From: Streptomyces sp. NBC_01235 | GTDB taxonomy: Bacteria; Actinomycetota; Actinomycetes; Streptomycetales; Streptomycetaceae | NCBI RefSeq assembly: GCF_035989285.1 | Contig: NZ_CP108513.1 | Location: 868,001 to 932,000, forward strand | Length of the DNA: 64,000 bases | Reading direction: 5' to 3' | Part shown: positions 1 through 8,223 of the stretch, piece by piece | Position numbering within the stretch: position 1 is the stretch's first letter | How the letters are laid out: every line of letters starts with the position of its first letter | Notes under the pieces: generated by a model | Told to the model about the DNA's origin: nothing | Databases searched by the model: none | The model's input: only the letters and a program-made list of their open reading frames with translations | Translations under genes and position numbers: made by a program

Positions 1-1
1 C

Positions 2-400
2 GACACGCTGTGCCCGCTCGGGCCCGGTCTGGTCACCGACTGGGACTTCCGTGGCAAGCGGCTGCGGACGTACGTCAACGGCGAGGTGGTGCAGGACGGT
101 TCGACGGACGAGATGAAGTGGGACATGCACTACCTCGTCGCCGACATCGCCCGGACGATCACCCTGTACCCCGGTGACGTGCTGCTGTCCGGGACCCCGG
201 CCAACTCCCGCCCCGTGCGGCCCGGCGATGTCGTGGAGGTGGAGGTCGAGGGCCTGGGCCGGCTCACCAACCACGTCGTCACCGGTCCGACCGCCGTCCG
301 CGCCGACGTCGGCGCCCAGCCCACCGAGTCCGAGGAGGTGCTGTCCACCGCGCTCGGCGGCGACTGGGAGTTCCGCGGCATCCGCCCGCCCAGGCGATGA
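2..400 (+). CDS. Fumarylacetoacetate hydrolase (FAH) family protein, C-terminal part
   Basis: Only the last 132 codons are in the window; the 5' end lies to the left. The visible part has the FAH-fold signatures TDWDFRGKRLRTYVNGE, then PGDVLLSGTPA, then RPGDVVEVEVEGLGRLTN. These are typical of the C-terminal catalytic domain that binds a divalent metal and cleaves or decarboxylates acyl-pyruvate-type substrates (2-hydroxyhepta-2,4-diene-1,7-dioate isomerase and acylpyruvase relatives). The substrate cannot be told from this part. The gene ends about 80 bases before the ATG of the TetR gene on the same strand, so co-transcription is possible. Confidence 0.85.
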   Translation, partial: DTLCPLGPGLVTDWDFRGKRLRTYVNGEVVQDGSTDEMKWDMHYLVADIARTITLYPGDVLLSGTPANSRPVRPGDVVEVEVEGLGRLTNHVVTGPTAVRADVGAQPTESEEVLSTALGGDWEFRGIRPPRR

Positions 401-480
401 GCGCGGGCGCGTCGCGGCCCGTCCCGTGCGACGCCGCCGTCGTCCCCTCGGCGCGCGGGCGGGCCGGTAGGGTCGCCGTC

Positions 481-1107
481 ATGACCGAGTCCGCCGCACA
501 CCCCGAAGGACGCGAGCCGCGCCGGCGCATGAACTACGGGGAGGGCCGGGAGGCCCTGCTCAACGCCGCCGTACGGGTCGTGGCGCGGGGCGGGCTGCGC
601 AAGCTCACATACCGGGCCGTCGCACAGGAGGCGGGGACCACGCACGGGCTGGTCGTGCACCACTTCGGCTCGCGGGACGCGCTGATCGAGGAGGCGCTCG
701 CCCACGCGATCCGCACCTCGCTGAGCACCAGCGCGCTCGAACCCGGCACAGGCGAGGTGGCCGACTTCTCGGCCGGGCTTTCCGAGATGGTCGTCGACGA
801 CCCGGACATACAGGCCTTCCAGTACGAGCTGCTACTGGAGTCCCGCCGCCGGCCCGAGCTGCTGCCGCAGATCAGGGCCCTGTACGACGACTACTTCGCC
901 GCGACCGGGCGCGAACTGTCCCGGATCCTCCCCCAGGGTGCCGACCGCGCCCTGACCCGGCTGGTCTTCGCCGCCCTGGACGGGCTCGTCCTGCACCAGC
1001 TCGTCTTCGGTGAGCCCGAGGTCACCGACGGGGCCGTCGCCGAGCTGCACCGGCTGATCCGCCTGCTCCAGGCCGACGAGGACACCGGCTCGGCGTCGGA
1101 ACACTGA
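481..1107 (+). CDS. TetR/AcrR family transcriptional regulator
   Basis: The 208-residue protein has an N-terminal TetR helix-turn-helix at about residues 20-65 (LRKLTYRAVAQEAGTTHGLV, then HHFGSRDALIEEAL) and an all-helical ligand-binding C-terminal part. ATG 481 is chosen over an in-frame upstream start at 397 because the extra segment overlaps the end of the FAH gene and shows no family similarity. It lies between the FAH-family gene and an amino-acid/amine permease on the same strand, so it could control either. The permease promoter carries inverted CCAAACG/CGTTTGG halves that could be its operator, but this is inference. Confidence 0.85.
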   Translation: MTESAAHPEGREPRRRMNYGEGREALLNAAVRVVARGGLRKLTYRAVAQEAGTTHGLVVHHFGSRDALIEEALAHAIRTSLSTSALEPGTGEVADFSAGLSEMVVDDPDIQAFQYELLLESRRRPELLPQIRALYDDYFAATGRELSRILPQGADRALTRLVFAALDGLVLHQLVFGEPEVTDGAVAELHRLIRLLQADEDTGSASEH

Positions 1108-1212
1108 CCGGTCCGCGGTCGTCCGCGATCGTCCGTGATCGGCCCGTCCTCGGGCACCTCTTGCGCGCACCCCCTTGCCAAACGGATAGTTCCAGCCCAC
1201 CATGGGGCAACT

Positions 1213-1228
1213 CGTTTGGCCTGAAACG
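1213..1228. promoter_or_regulatory. Palindromic operator-like motif upstream of the APC permease
   Basis: The 16-mer CGTTTGGCCTGAAACG starts 50 bases before the permease start. A second half-site CCAAACG at 1178-1184 is the exact inverse of CGTTTGG. Closely related 16-mers occur at 3629-3644 and 13846-13861, each at a similar distance in front of another gene. The recurrence suggests a shared regulator; which one is unknown. Confidence 0.45.
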
Positions 1229-1262
1229 ACATCCCCTCTTCGCTCTCAGGCAGGTGATCCGC

Positions 1263-2717
1263 GTGGACAGTCAGACGGCGGTCAGGAACCAGACCGCGGC
1301 CGACGCCTCCACCGCAGGCAGGCTCAAGCCCAACTCGCTCGGCGTGCTGGGCATCCTCTTCTTCGTCCTCTCCGCCCAGGCGCCCCTCACCGGCATCGCG
1401 GGCGCCGTCCCCATCTCGGTGGCCCTCGGCAACGGGCCCGCCGCCCCCGCCGCGTACGTGGCCGCCGGCGTGATCACCCTGCTCTTCTCGGTCGGCTTCG
1501 TGGCCATGGGCCGCCATGTGGTGAACGCCGGCGCCTTCTACACCTACATAGGCAAGGGCCTCGGCCGACCCGTCGGCACCGGAAGCGCCGCGGTCGCGCT
1601 CTTCGCCTACTGCGCGATCCAGGCCGCCATGTACGGGCTGTACGGAGCGACCGTGAGCGGCCTGCTGGCGGCCCACACCGGGACGGACGTGCCCTGGTGG
1701 GTGTGTTCCCTGGTCACTATGGCGATCGTGCAGGTCCTGGGCGGCGCGGGCATCGAGATGGGCGCCAAGGTGCTGGCGGTCTTCGTGCTGGCCGAGTTCA
1801 GCATCCTGGCCGTCTTCGCCCTGGTCACCCTCTTCAAGGGCGGCGGCCCGGAAGGGCTCGGCGTCACCGAGTCGTTCTCACCGGGTGCCGCCCTGAAGGG
1901 GGCGCCGGGTGTGGCTCTGATGTTCTCCGTGGCGTCGATGGTCGGTTTCGAGGCGACCGCGATCTACGGCGAGGAGGCGCGCGAGCCCCGCAGGACGGTA
2001 CCTCGGGCCACCTATCTGGCGGTCGCCCTGGTCACCGGCTTCTTCGCCTTCACCTCCTGGATGCTGATCTCCGCCTACGGCGCCTCGAAGGCGACCGCGG
2101 CGGCCGGTCAGGCGCTGGCGAGCGGCGACTCGACGAGCTTCGTCTTCGCGCCGATCGCCGACCTGTTCGGCGGCTGGGTGAACGACGTCCTGCCGGTCCT
2201 GCTGGCCACCTCGCTCTTCGCCGGCGTGCTCGCCTTCCACAACTCCGCCAACCGCTACCTGTTCTCCCTCGGCCGCGACGGGCTGCTGCCCCGCAAGCTG
2301 ACGTCGCTCAACCGCCGCCACTCCCCCGGCGTGGCGGGCTGTGTGCAGACCGCCATCGCCGCCGTGCTGGTGCTCCCCTTCGCACTGACCGGCAAGGACC
2401 CGGTGCTGACGCTGTTCTCCTGGGGCAGCGGAGTGGCCGTCCTCGGGATCATGCTGCTGTACTTCCTGACCTCGGTCTCCGTGGTCGCCTTCTTCCGGCG
2501 CGAGCGCCTGGACACCCGGCCGTGGAACACGCTGATCGCCCCGGCCCTGGGCGCGCTCGGCATCGTCGGCGCGATCTGGCTGGTCGTGGAGAACTTCACC
2601 ACGCTCATCGGCGGGGAACGCGGCACCGCCCTCTGGCTGGAGCTCACCGTCCCGGCGGTCCTGGCCGCCGGAGTCGTCACGGCCCGCCTGACCCGCAAGG
2701 CGGCCGTCGACGGCTGA
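1263..2717 (+). CDS. APC superfamily amino acid / amine permease
   Basis: The 484-residue membrane protein has about 12 hydrophobic segments. The N-terminal block FFVLSAQAPLTGIAGAVPIS and the internal GFEATAIYGEEAREPRRTVP block are typical of the APC (amino acid-polyamine-organocation) family, which imports amino acids or amines by proton symport. GTG 1263 is preferred; an in-frame GTG at 1254 is possible, and longer upstream frames lack support. The genes that follow (amidotransferase, aldehyde dehydrogenase, PuuD-like hydrolase) point to uptake of an amine such as putrescine, another polyamine or ethanolamine. Substrate is inferred from context only. Confidence 0.88.
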   Translation: MDSQTAVRNQTAADASTAGRLKPNSLGVLGILFFVLSAQAPLTGIAGAVPISVALGNGPAAPAAYVAAGVITLLFSVGFVAMGRHVVNAGAFYTYIGKGLGRPVGTGSAAVALFAYCAIQAAMYGLYGATVSGLLAAHTGTDVPWWVCSLVTMAIVQVLGGAGIEMGAKVLAVFVLAEFSILAVFALVTLFKGGGPEGLGVTESFSPGAALKGAPGVALMFSVASMVGFEATAIYGEEAREPRRTVPRATYLAVALVTGFFAFTSWMLISAYGASKATAAAGQALASGDSTSFVFAPIADLFGGWVNDVLPVLLATSLFAGVLAFHNSANRYLFSLGRDGLLPRKLTSLNRRHSPGVAGCVQTAIAAVLVLPFALTGKDPVLTLFSWGSGVAVLGIMLLYFLTSVSVVAFFRRERLDTRPWNTLIAPALGALGIVGAIWLVVENFTTLIGGERGTALWLELTVPAVLAAGVVTARLTRKAAVDG

Positions 2718-2727
2718 GGCACCCACT

Positions 2728-2751
2728 GCGGCCCGGTTCCCGCCGGGCCGC
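2728..2751. terminator. Hairpin terminator between convergent genes
   Basis: A perfect 9-bp stem (GCGGCCCGG / CCGGGCCGC) with a 6-base loop lies just past the permease stop codon and before the stop of the convergent amidotransferase gene. It could serve both strands. No U-tract follows, as is usual in Streptomyces. Confidence 0.6.
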
Positions 2752-2854
2752 ACGGCCGGTGTCCGCCAGCGGGTCCCCGTCGGATCGGCTGCAGTCCGTC
2801 GACTGGTGTTCGTCGACTGGTGTCCGTGGGCCGGTCGCCGTCAGCCGGTTGCCG

Positions 2855-3565
2855 TCAGACCGTCTCGCAGGCCACCCGGTCGAGGAAACCGTCGACCAGG
2901 CGCGCCGCGTTCTCCCGGGCCGTCGGCTCCATGGCGCGGCTGCGGGCGAGCAGCGCGGCGGGGTCGACGCCGTGCCGCGCACACTGCGCCGCACCGCCGT
3001 TGTCCAGCCAGCCGCGGAGCATCCACGGCGTGATCTCCGGATGGAACTGCACACCGAGGCTCCGCCCGGCCCGGAACGCCTGTACACCCACCCCGTTGCG
3101 CGCCACCTCCTCGGCGCCGGGCGGCAGGACGCAGCGGTCGTAGTGCCACTGCATCCAGGGCCCCCGGCCCACCAGGGAGGCGTCGTGCGTGTCGATCTCG
3201 GTCCAGCCGATCTCCGGGCGCGGCGACGGCTCGACCGAGCCGCCGAGCGCACTGGCCAGCGCCTGGGCGCCGAAGCAGACGCCGAGCACCGGGACGCCGA
3301 GATGGTGGGCCTTGCGCAGCAGCGCGAGCTCGCCGCCGACCCAGCTGCCGACGGCGCCCCGGTCGTACACCGACCAGGGCGCGCCGAGCGAGACGATCAG
3401 GTCCCAGTCGGCCGCCTCGGGAAAGTCGAACGTCACGTCCGGCGCGTGATGGCGGTGTTCGGGTACGACCGTCACGGCGGTGAGCTCGTACCCGCGCTCC
3501 ATGAGCCGGTCGCCGACCAGGCCCGGCTCCGTCACGTGGTCGTGCTGGACGACGAGTGCGCGCAC
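2855..3565 (-). CDS. Class I glutamine amidotransferase domain protein
   Basis: The 236-residue protein has a full GATase1 triad: nucleophile Cys97 in GVLGVCFGAQAL-type context, and His175 with Glu177 in GVQFHPEIT. This is the glutaminase/hydrolase fold of GuaA-like stand-alone amidotransferases. GTG 3565 is preceded by an excellent ribosome site (AAGGAGG, 3571-3577). A long upstream extension in the same frame is only the antisense of the aldehyde dehydrogenase gene. It is divergent from that gene and convergent with the permease. Such proteins often accompany gamma-glutamyl-amine pathways, and this window holds a second class I GAT (PuuD-like) at 5158. The exact substrate is unknown. Confidence 0.85.
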   Translation of the reverse strand: MRALVVQHDHVTEPGLVGDRLMERGYELTAVTVVPEHRHHAPDVTFDFPEAADWDLIVSLGAPWSVYDRGAVGSWVGGELALLRKAHHLGVPVLGVCFGAQALASALGGSVEPSPRPEIGWTEIDTHDASLVGRGPWMQWHYDRCVLPPGAEEVARNGVGVQAFRAGRSLGVQFHPEITPWMLRGWLDNGGAAQCARHGVDPAALLARSRAMEPTARENAARLVDGFLDRVACETV

Positions 3566-3628
3566 GGCGGTCCTCCTTGACTCCTGCGAGGGGCCTCGAG
3601 CCTTGTGACGGGCCCCTCGAACGCATAA

Positions 3629-3644
3629 CGTTTGGAACCAAATG
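3629..3644. promoter_or_regulatory. Palindromic operator-like motif between amidotransferase and aldehyde dehydrogenase
   Basis: CGTTTGGAACCAAATG lies in the divergent intergenic space, 27 bases before the aldehyde dehydrogenase ATG. It is followed by GATACT, a possible -10 box. It matches the motifs at 1213 and 13846 (consensus CGTTnGGnnCnAAACG). Confidence 0.5.
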
Positions 3645-3670
3645 ATACTAGCGTGAAGGGAAGACCAGGC

Positions 3671-5161
3671 ATGCCGGATCTCACCCACGACGAGTGGCTG
3701 CGCCGCGCCAAGACCTTCGAGATGTCCGGCGCCCACCACATCGACGGCGCCGACGAGGGCGGCGGCGGAGCCTCGTTCGCGGCCGTCTCGCCCCGGGACG
3801 GCCAGGTGGTCGCCCAGGTCGCCGACGGGGGCGCGGCCGAGGTGGACGCCGCCGTGGCGGCCGCCCGCCGCGCCTTCGACACCGGCCCCTGGCCGCGCCT
3901 CGCCCCCGCCGAACGCGGCCGGACGCTGATCCGGATCGCCGAACTGTTCGAGGAACGGCGGGAGGAACTCGCGCTCGCCGTCACCCTGGAGATGGGCAAA
4001 CCCGTCGCCGACGCGTACGCGATCGAACTGCGGGCCCTCATCAACACCTTCCGCTGGTACGGGCAGTTGGCCGACAAACTCACCGACGAGTCCCCACACA
4101 CCGCTCCCGACGCGCTCGCCCTGGTCACGCGGGAGCCGACCGGGGTCGTCGGCGCGGTCGTGCCCTGGAACTTCCCCCTCACGCTGGCGGGCTGGAAGGT
4201 CGCCCCGGCGCTGGCGGCCGGCTGCACGGTCGTGCTCAAGCCGTCGGAGAACTCGCCGCTGTCCGCCCTGCTGCTGGGCCGGATCGCGACCGAGGCCGGG
4301 CTGCCGCCGGGCGTGCTCAACGTGGTCAACGGCGACGGGCCGGTGGCCGGCCGGGCCCTCGGCCTGCACCCGGACGTCGACGTGCTGGCCTTCACCGGCT
4401 CGGCCGCCGTCGGCCGGCACTTCCTGCGCTACGCGGCCGACTCCAATCTGAAGCGCGTCTGGCTGGAGCTGGGCGGCAAGTCCCCGAACATCGTCCTTCC
4501 CGACGCCCCCGACCTGGACAAGGCCGCGGCCACCGCCGCCTGGGGCATCTTCTTCAACCAGGGCGAGATGTGCACCGCCCCGTCCCGGCTGCTGGTGCAC
4601 TCCTCCATCGCCGAACGCGTCACCGAAGCCGTCGTCGCACGGGCCCGGGAGCTGCGCGTCGGCGACCCTCTCGACCCCGCCACCGAGATGGGCGCGCTGG
4701 TCGGCGAGGCCCACCTGGAACGCGTACGCGGGCATGTCGGAACCGGGCTCGCCGAGGGCGCCCGGCTGCGGACCGGCGGCGAGCGCGTCCTCGCCGGCAC
4801 GGGCGGCAGCTATCTGGAGCCGACGGTCTTCGACCGGGTGGACCCCGGCATGCGGCTGGCCCGGGAGGAGATCTTCGGCCCCGTGCTGTCCGTGCTCGCC
4901 TTCGACGACCTCGACGAAGCGGTCCGGCTGGCCAACGCCACCGAGTACGGGCTCGCCGCCGGCCTGTGGACCTCCGACCTGTCCACCGCGCACCGGGTCT
5001 CGCGGGCGCTGAAGGCCGGCACGGTGTGGGTCAACTGCTACGAGGAGGGCGACCTGACCGTGCCCTTCGGCGGCATGAAGCAGTCGGGCAACGGCCGCGA
5101 CAAGTCCGTGCACGCCGTCGAGAAGTACACCGAACTCAAGACCACCTGGATCCAGTTGTGA
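3671..5161 (+). CDS. NAD(P)-dependent aldehyde dehydrogenase (PuuC/AldA-like)
   Basis: The 496-residue protein has the usual family length and all key motifs: PWNFPLT in the cofactor-binding part, general base Glu266 in LELGGKSPN, nucleophile Cys301 in FFNQGEMCTAPSR, and the C-terminal VPFGGMKQSGNGRD block. It oxidises an aldehyde to a carboxylate. ATG 3671 is used because a GAAGGGA ribosome site precedes it. The stop codon overlaps the GTG of the PuuD-like gene, so the two are translationally coupled. Together they fit the step gamma-glutamyl-aminoaldehyde to gamma-glutamyl-amino acid, followed by release of glutamate. The specific amine is inferred. Confidence 0.92.
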   Translation: MPDLTHDEWLRRAKTFEMSGAHHIDGADEGGGGASFAAVSPRDGQVVAQVADGGAAEVDAAVAAARRAFDTGPWPRLAPAERGRTLIRIAELFEERREELALAVTLEMGKPVADAYAIELRALINTFRWYGQLADKLTDESPHTAPDALALVTREPTGVVGAVVPWNFPLTLAGWKVAPALAAGCTVVLKPSENSPLSALLLGRIATEAGLPPGVLNVVNGDGPVAGRALGLHPDVDVLAFTGSAAVGRHFLRYAADSNLKRVWLELGGKSPNIVLPDAPDLDKAAATAAWGIFFNQGEMCTAPSRLLVHSSIAERVTEAVVARARELRVGDPLDPATEMGALVGEAHLERVRGHVGTGLAEGARLRTGGERVLAGTGGSYLEPTVFDRVDPGMRLAREEIFGPVLSVLAFDDLDEAVRLANATEYGLAAGLWTSDLSTAHRVSRALKAGTVWVNCYEEGDLTVPFGGMKQSGNGRDKSVHAVEKYTELKTTWIQL

Positions 5162-5859
5162 CCCGCCCTCTGATAGCGGTCCCCGCCCGCTTCGCCGCCA
5201 CCACCTCGGCGCTGCGCTACGCGGCCGAGGTCAACGCCCGTGCCCTGCTGGAAGCGGTGTGGCGGGCCGGCGGCGAACCGGTGAGCATCCATCCGGTGGA
5301 CACCGAGGTCGCCCAGCGGCTCACCCGCTTCGACGGCGTCCTGCTCCCCGGCGGCGGCGACCTCGCCCCGCACCGCTACGGCGCCACCAGCGCTCACCAG
5401 AGCGTCTACGACGTCGACGACCTCCAGGACGCCTTCGACCTCGAAGTCGCCCGCCACACACTGGAGTCGGGCCTGCCCCTGCTCGCGCTGTGCCGGGGAC
5501 TACAGGTCGTCAACGTCGCCCTCGGCGGCACGCTGGAGCAGGACATGGGCGGTCCGGAGCGCGAGCACCGGCACGTCGTGCACCCGGTGGAGATCCGGCG
5601 CGGCACCCTCCTGGAGCAGGCGATGGGCTCGGAGAAGGCGGAGGTCTCCTGCTACCACCACCAGCGGGTCGACCTCCCGGGCAAGGGCCTGGAGATCACC
5701 GCCCGGGCCTCCGACGGCACCGTCGAGGGGCTCGAACTCCCCGACGCCCGCGGATGGTTCACAGCCGTCCAATGGCACCCGGAGGACACCGCCCACGAGG
5801 ACCCCGCCCAGCAATCACTCTTCGACAACCTGGTCCAAGCCGCCCGCAACGGTCGCTGA
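5158..5859 (+). CDS. puuD: Gamma-glutamyl-gamma-aminobutyrate hydrolase-like protein (peptidase C26, PuuD-like)
   Basis: The 233-residue protein is a class I GAT-fold hydrolase. It has the substrate-site block LLPGGGDLAPHRYG, nucleophile Cys112 in LALCRGLQVVNVALGG, and His207/Glu209 in QWHPED, as in E. coli PuuD, which hydrolyses gamma-glutamyl-GABA to glutamate and GABA. The GTG start overlaps the aldehyde dehydrogenase stop (GTGA). The gamma-glutamyl-amine ligase (glutamine-synthetase-like) that should open the pathway is not in the window; it may lie elsewhere. The symbol denotes family similarity. Confidence 0.85.
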   Translation: MTRPLIAVPARFAATTSALRYAAEVNARALLEAVWRAGGEPVSIHPVDTEVAQRLTRFDGVLLPGGGDLAPHRYGATSAHQSVYDVDDLQDAFDLEVARHTLESGLPLLALCRGLQVVNVALGGTLEQDMGGPEREHRHVVHPVEIRRGTLLEQAMGSEKAEVSCYHHQRVDLPGKGLEITARASDGTVEGLELPDARGWFTAVQWHPEDTAHEDPAQQSLFDNLVQAARNGR

Positions 5860-5893
5860 GACGGGTGCTCTTCGCGCCCCTGAGGGGGCAACC

Positions 5894-5912
5894 GGCCCGC
5901 CTGCGGCGGGCC
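5894..5912. terminator. Hairpin terminator after the puuD-like gene
   Basis: A perfect 8-bp stem GGCCCGCC / GGCGGGCC with loop TGC lies 34 bases after the stop codon. The sequence just before it (GCGCCCCTGAGGGGGC) is another short hairpin. Confidence 0.6.
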
Positions 5913-6306
5913 CCTTCGGCGGCCCGGTGCTCAGGTGCCCTACGGGCGGGGTCGCGTCAAGCGCCCGGTCAGGGCAGGACCTTACGGGCGGATCGCTGCC
6001 GGCGGCCGTGGCTCACCCGCTCCGCGGCAGGTCACTTCAGGAACCGGGCCCCGGAGGCCTCAACCCGGGTCGCTGTGGTCCCTTGCCTCGCGGCGCACGG
6101 ACCGACCCAGGTTGCTTCCTGGCCCCACGGGACGGGAACGGTGGGCGGGCCGCCCGGCCGCCCGGCCGCCCGGCCGCCCGGGGCGGGTGCGAGCGACCGG
6201 CCGGCAGGGCGCTATGGACACCCTGGGGCGCTGTCGGCCTGGGGCCGTGGCTCGGGTGGCATAGGGCCATGGCTCAGGCGGCTTGGGGCCATGGCTCAGG
6301 CGGCGT
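5913..6306. other. Gene-free stretch leading into the repeat array
   Basis: No frame here has convincing family similarity. The last part (about 6240-6306) holds 24-base near-repeats of the type GGGCCATGGCTCAGGCGGC, which look like shorter relatives of the 48-bp units that follow. Open frames in this stretch arise from its extreme GC content. Confidence 0.5.
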
Positions 6307-6522
6307 GGGGCCGCGGCTCAGGCGGGCCTGGGGGCCGCTGGCCCGGGCGGCGCAGGGGCCACGGCTCAGGCGGGCCTGGAGGCCGCTGGCCCGGGCGGCG
6401 CAGGGGCCACGGCTCAGGCGGGCCTGGAGGCCGCTGGCCCGGGCGGCGCAGGGGCCACGGCTCAGGCGGGCCTGGAGGCCGCTGGCCCGGGCGGCGCAGG
6501 GGCCACGGCTCAGGCGGGCCTG
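6307..6522. repeat. 48-bp tandem repeat array, four full units plus a partial
   Basis: Units begin at 6307, 6355, 6403 and 6451, with a truncated fifth at 6499. Each unit starts GGGGCC(A/G)CGGCTCAGGCGGG and ends CCGGGCGGCGCA. The units at 6355, 6403 and 6451 are identical; the 6307 unit differs by a few bases. The period is a multiple of three, so all frames stay open and give 16-residue repeats (plus frame: ATAQAGLEAAGPGGAG), but no start, ribosome site or domain supports a protein. The array sits between the ends of two convergent genes. Confidence 0.85.
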
Positions 6523-6565
6523 GGGCCACGGCTCAGGTGGCCTGGGGGGAGCAGGGTGGTCGGGG

Positions 6566-7138
6566 TCAGGACTTTGGGCGGCGGCCGCTGCGGCGGGGGG
6601 CCGGTTCCGCGCCGTCGAGGAGGGTCGCGCGGCGTTCCTCGCCCTCCTCCTCGACCTGGCGGACCACGCGGCGCAGCCCGTCGGCGACGGTCCGGCACTC
6701 CTCGTCGCTGAGCCGGCTCGCCACGAAGGCCTCCTCCTCGTTGAAGGCCGGGAACAGCCGCTGCATCAGCGCCTCCCCCTCGTCGGTGAGGCTCAGCAGG
6801 ACGAGCCTGCCGTCGGCGGGATGCCCGGCCCGCCGGACGAGCCCCCGCCCCTCCAGCGTCCGCGACACGCCGGTGAGCGTGCCCTTGGAGATCCCCGCCT
6901 CCTCCGCGACGTGGCGGGTCTCCGACTCACCCCACACCCACACCACCCACAGCACGACGAACGCCGTCCACGTCAGGTCGGAGCCGCGCAGCACGGAGTT
7001 CTCCAGGTGCTGCCGTACCGCCGAGGCGGCGCGGTAGATGTTGGCGACGACGGCCATCTGCTCCCGCCGCAGCGGAATGCCGCCGAGCTTGGCCTCGGCG
7101 AGCTTCTCGGCTTCGGCGATGGATCGCTGGCCGGGCAT
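6566..7138 (-). CDS. MarR family transcriptional regulator
   Basis: The 190-residue protein has a winged helix in the middle (ESETRHVAEEAGISKGTLTG, then the wing LVRRAGHPADGRLVLLSLTD) flanked by dimerisation helices. ATG 7138 has an AAGGAG ribosome site at the right spacing; an in-frame ATG at 7192 lies further upstream. The upstream sequence contains TACAAT (-10-like) within TTCGTACAATTTGAG, reading toward this gene. It ends next to the 48-bp repeat array. Its neighbour in the same direction is the luciferase-like oxidoreductase operon, which could be its target, but no effector can be read. Confidence 0.88.
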   Translation of the reverse strand: MPGQRSIAEAEKLAEAKLGGIPLRREQMAVVANIYRAASAVRQHLENSVLRGSDLTWTAFVVLWVVWVWGESETRHVAEEAGISKGTLTGVSRTLEGRGLVRRAGHPADGRLVLLSLTDEGEALMQRLFPAFNEEEAFVASRLSDEECRTVADGLRRVVRQVEEEGEERRATLLDGAEPAPRRSGRRPKS

Positions 7139-7246
7139 CGGCACACTCCTTCGGCCACTTGGTTCGTGGATCGTCGTGTTGTTCGGACTCAAATTGTACG
7201 AAACGACAGGGCCACGGGGAGTGGACGCCGCAGACGAGGTGGCGCC

Positions 7247-8206
7247 TCAGGCGGTGAGCGCCTCGACTCGGCGCATCACGTCACGGCAGAACGCGCCGAC
7301 CCCGGCCGGGTCGTCGATGAACTGGTTCGGTTTGACGCAGAACGTGGTGAAGCCCTGCTCCAGCTGCTCCGGGATGCCCGCGAGCGCCGCGCCGAGGTCC
7401 GCCGTGGAGTGGTCGTCGGGGAAGGCCGCCTGGGTGCCACCGATCATCTCCAGGTCGGCGACGTCCCGGCCGGCAGCGGCCATGGCCTCCTCGAGCGCAC
7501 GCATGTCCTGCGGTGTCGGCCGCCCCAGCGGGTGGAAACCGTGGCCGTGGCGCACGAGCCTGCGCAGGACGGGACCTCCGAGTCGCCGGCCGCCGAACCA
7601 GAGTCGCGGCCCGTCGGAACGGAACGCCTTGGGCTCGAAGTAGACGTCCCGGAACGGGTAGTGCTCGCTCTCGTGCGAGATCGGCGACGCTCCCCAGGCC
7701 TTCGCCCAGACCTCCAGGTGCTCGTCGAGCAGCCGCCCGCGGCGCCCGAACGGCACGCCAAGGGCGTCGTACTCGTCGCGGCTCCAGCTCACCGTCGGCT
7801 GCACCAGCAGCCGTCCCTCGCTGATCAGGTCGAGGGTGCCCAGCTCCCGGGCCATCAGCAGCGGATGACGCAGGGGTGCCAGGACCGCGGCGGCGGCCAG
7901 CCGCAGCCTCTCGGTGACGGAGGCGATGGCGGCGAGCAGCAACAGCGAGTTGGGCCAGGGGGTGTAAGGGTCCTGGTTGCCCGGCAGGGCGTAGTCGCGG
8001 GGGTTGCCCATGACGCCGTCGGCGGCCGCGTCCGGACCGAGCACGATGTGCTCGCTGACCATGACGGAGTCGAAGCCGGCGTCCTCGGCCTCGCGCGCCC
8101 ACCGGACGGCGGCGGGCAGGTCGGCCCGGCCGCCGGTGAGCGTCCAGTTCTCACTGAGGACGAGCAGCATGCGGGGTGCGGCGGTCGTTTTCTGCGTGGT
8201 GGTCAT
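7247..8206 (-). CDS. LLM-class (luciferase-like) F420/FMN-dependent oxidoreductase
   Basis: The 319-residue protein is a bacterial-luciferase-like TIM barrel. It shows WAREAEDAGFDSVMVSEHI near the N-terminus, VTERLRLAAAAVLAPLRHPLLMARELGTLDL in the middle (split blocks), and a GVPFGRRGRLLDEHLEVW block typical of F420-dependent TIGR03619-like members. ATG 8206 is preceded by GAGGAGGGG. It is the last gene of a five-gene run on the minus strand (binding protein, ATPase, permease, amidohydrolase, this gene). It probably oxidises or hydroxylates a product of the imported compound. Cofactor choice (F420 or FMN) is not certain. Confidence 0.85.
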   Translation of the reverse strand: MTTTQKTTAAPRMLLVLSENWTLTGGRADLPAAVRWAREAEDAGFDSVMVSEHIVLGPDAAADGVMGNPRDYALPGNQDPYTPWPNSLLLLAAIASVTERLRLAAAAVLAPLRHPLLMARELGTLDLISEGRLLVQPTVSWSRDEYDALGVPFGRRGRLLDEHLEVWAKAWGASPISHESEHYPFRDVYFEPKAFRSDGPRLWFGGRRLGGPVLRRLVRHGHGFHPLGRPTPQDMRALEEAMAAAGRDVADLEMIGGTQAAFPDDHSTADLGAALAGIPEQLEQGFTTFCVKPNQFIDDPAGVGAFCRDVMRRVEALTA

Positions 8207-8223
8207 GTCCTGCGCTCCCCTCC

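Noticed and set aside
2855..5113. A 752-codon minus-strand frame across the amidotransferase and antisense of the aldehyde dehydrogenase.
   Set aside because: Only the last 236 codons match a family. The rest is antisense to a well-supported gene, and a strong ribosome site at 3571-3577 sets the true start.
6307..6522. CRISPR array.
   Set aside because: Units abut without unique spacers, and no cas genes are near; it is a plain tandem repeat.
6283..6711. A repeat protein (16-residue units) encoded by the 48-bp array.
   Set aside because: All frames are open because the unit is a multiple of three. There is no ribosome site or domain, and the frame runs antisense into the MarR gene.
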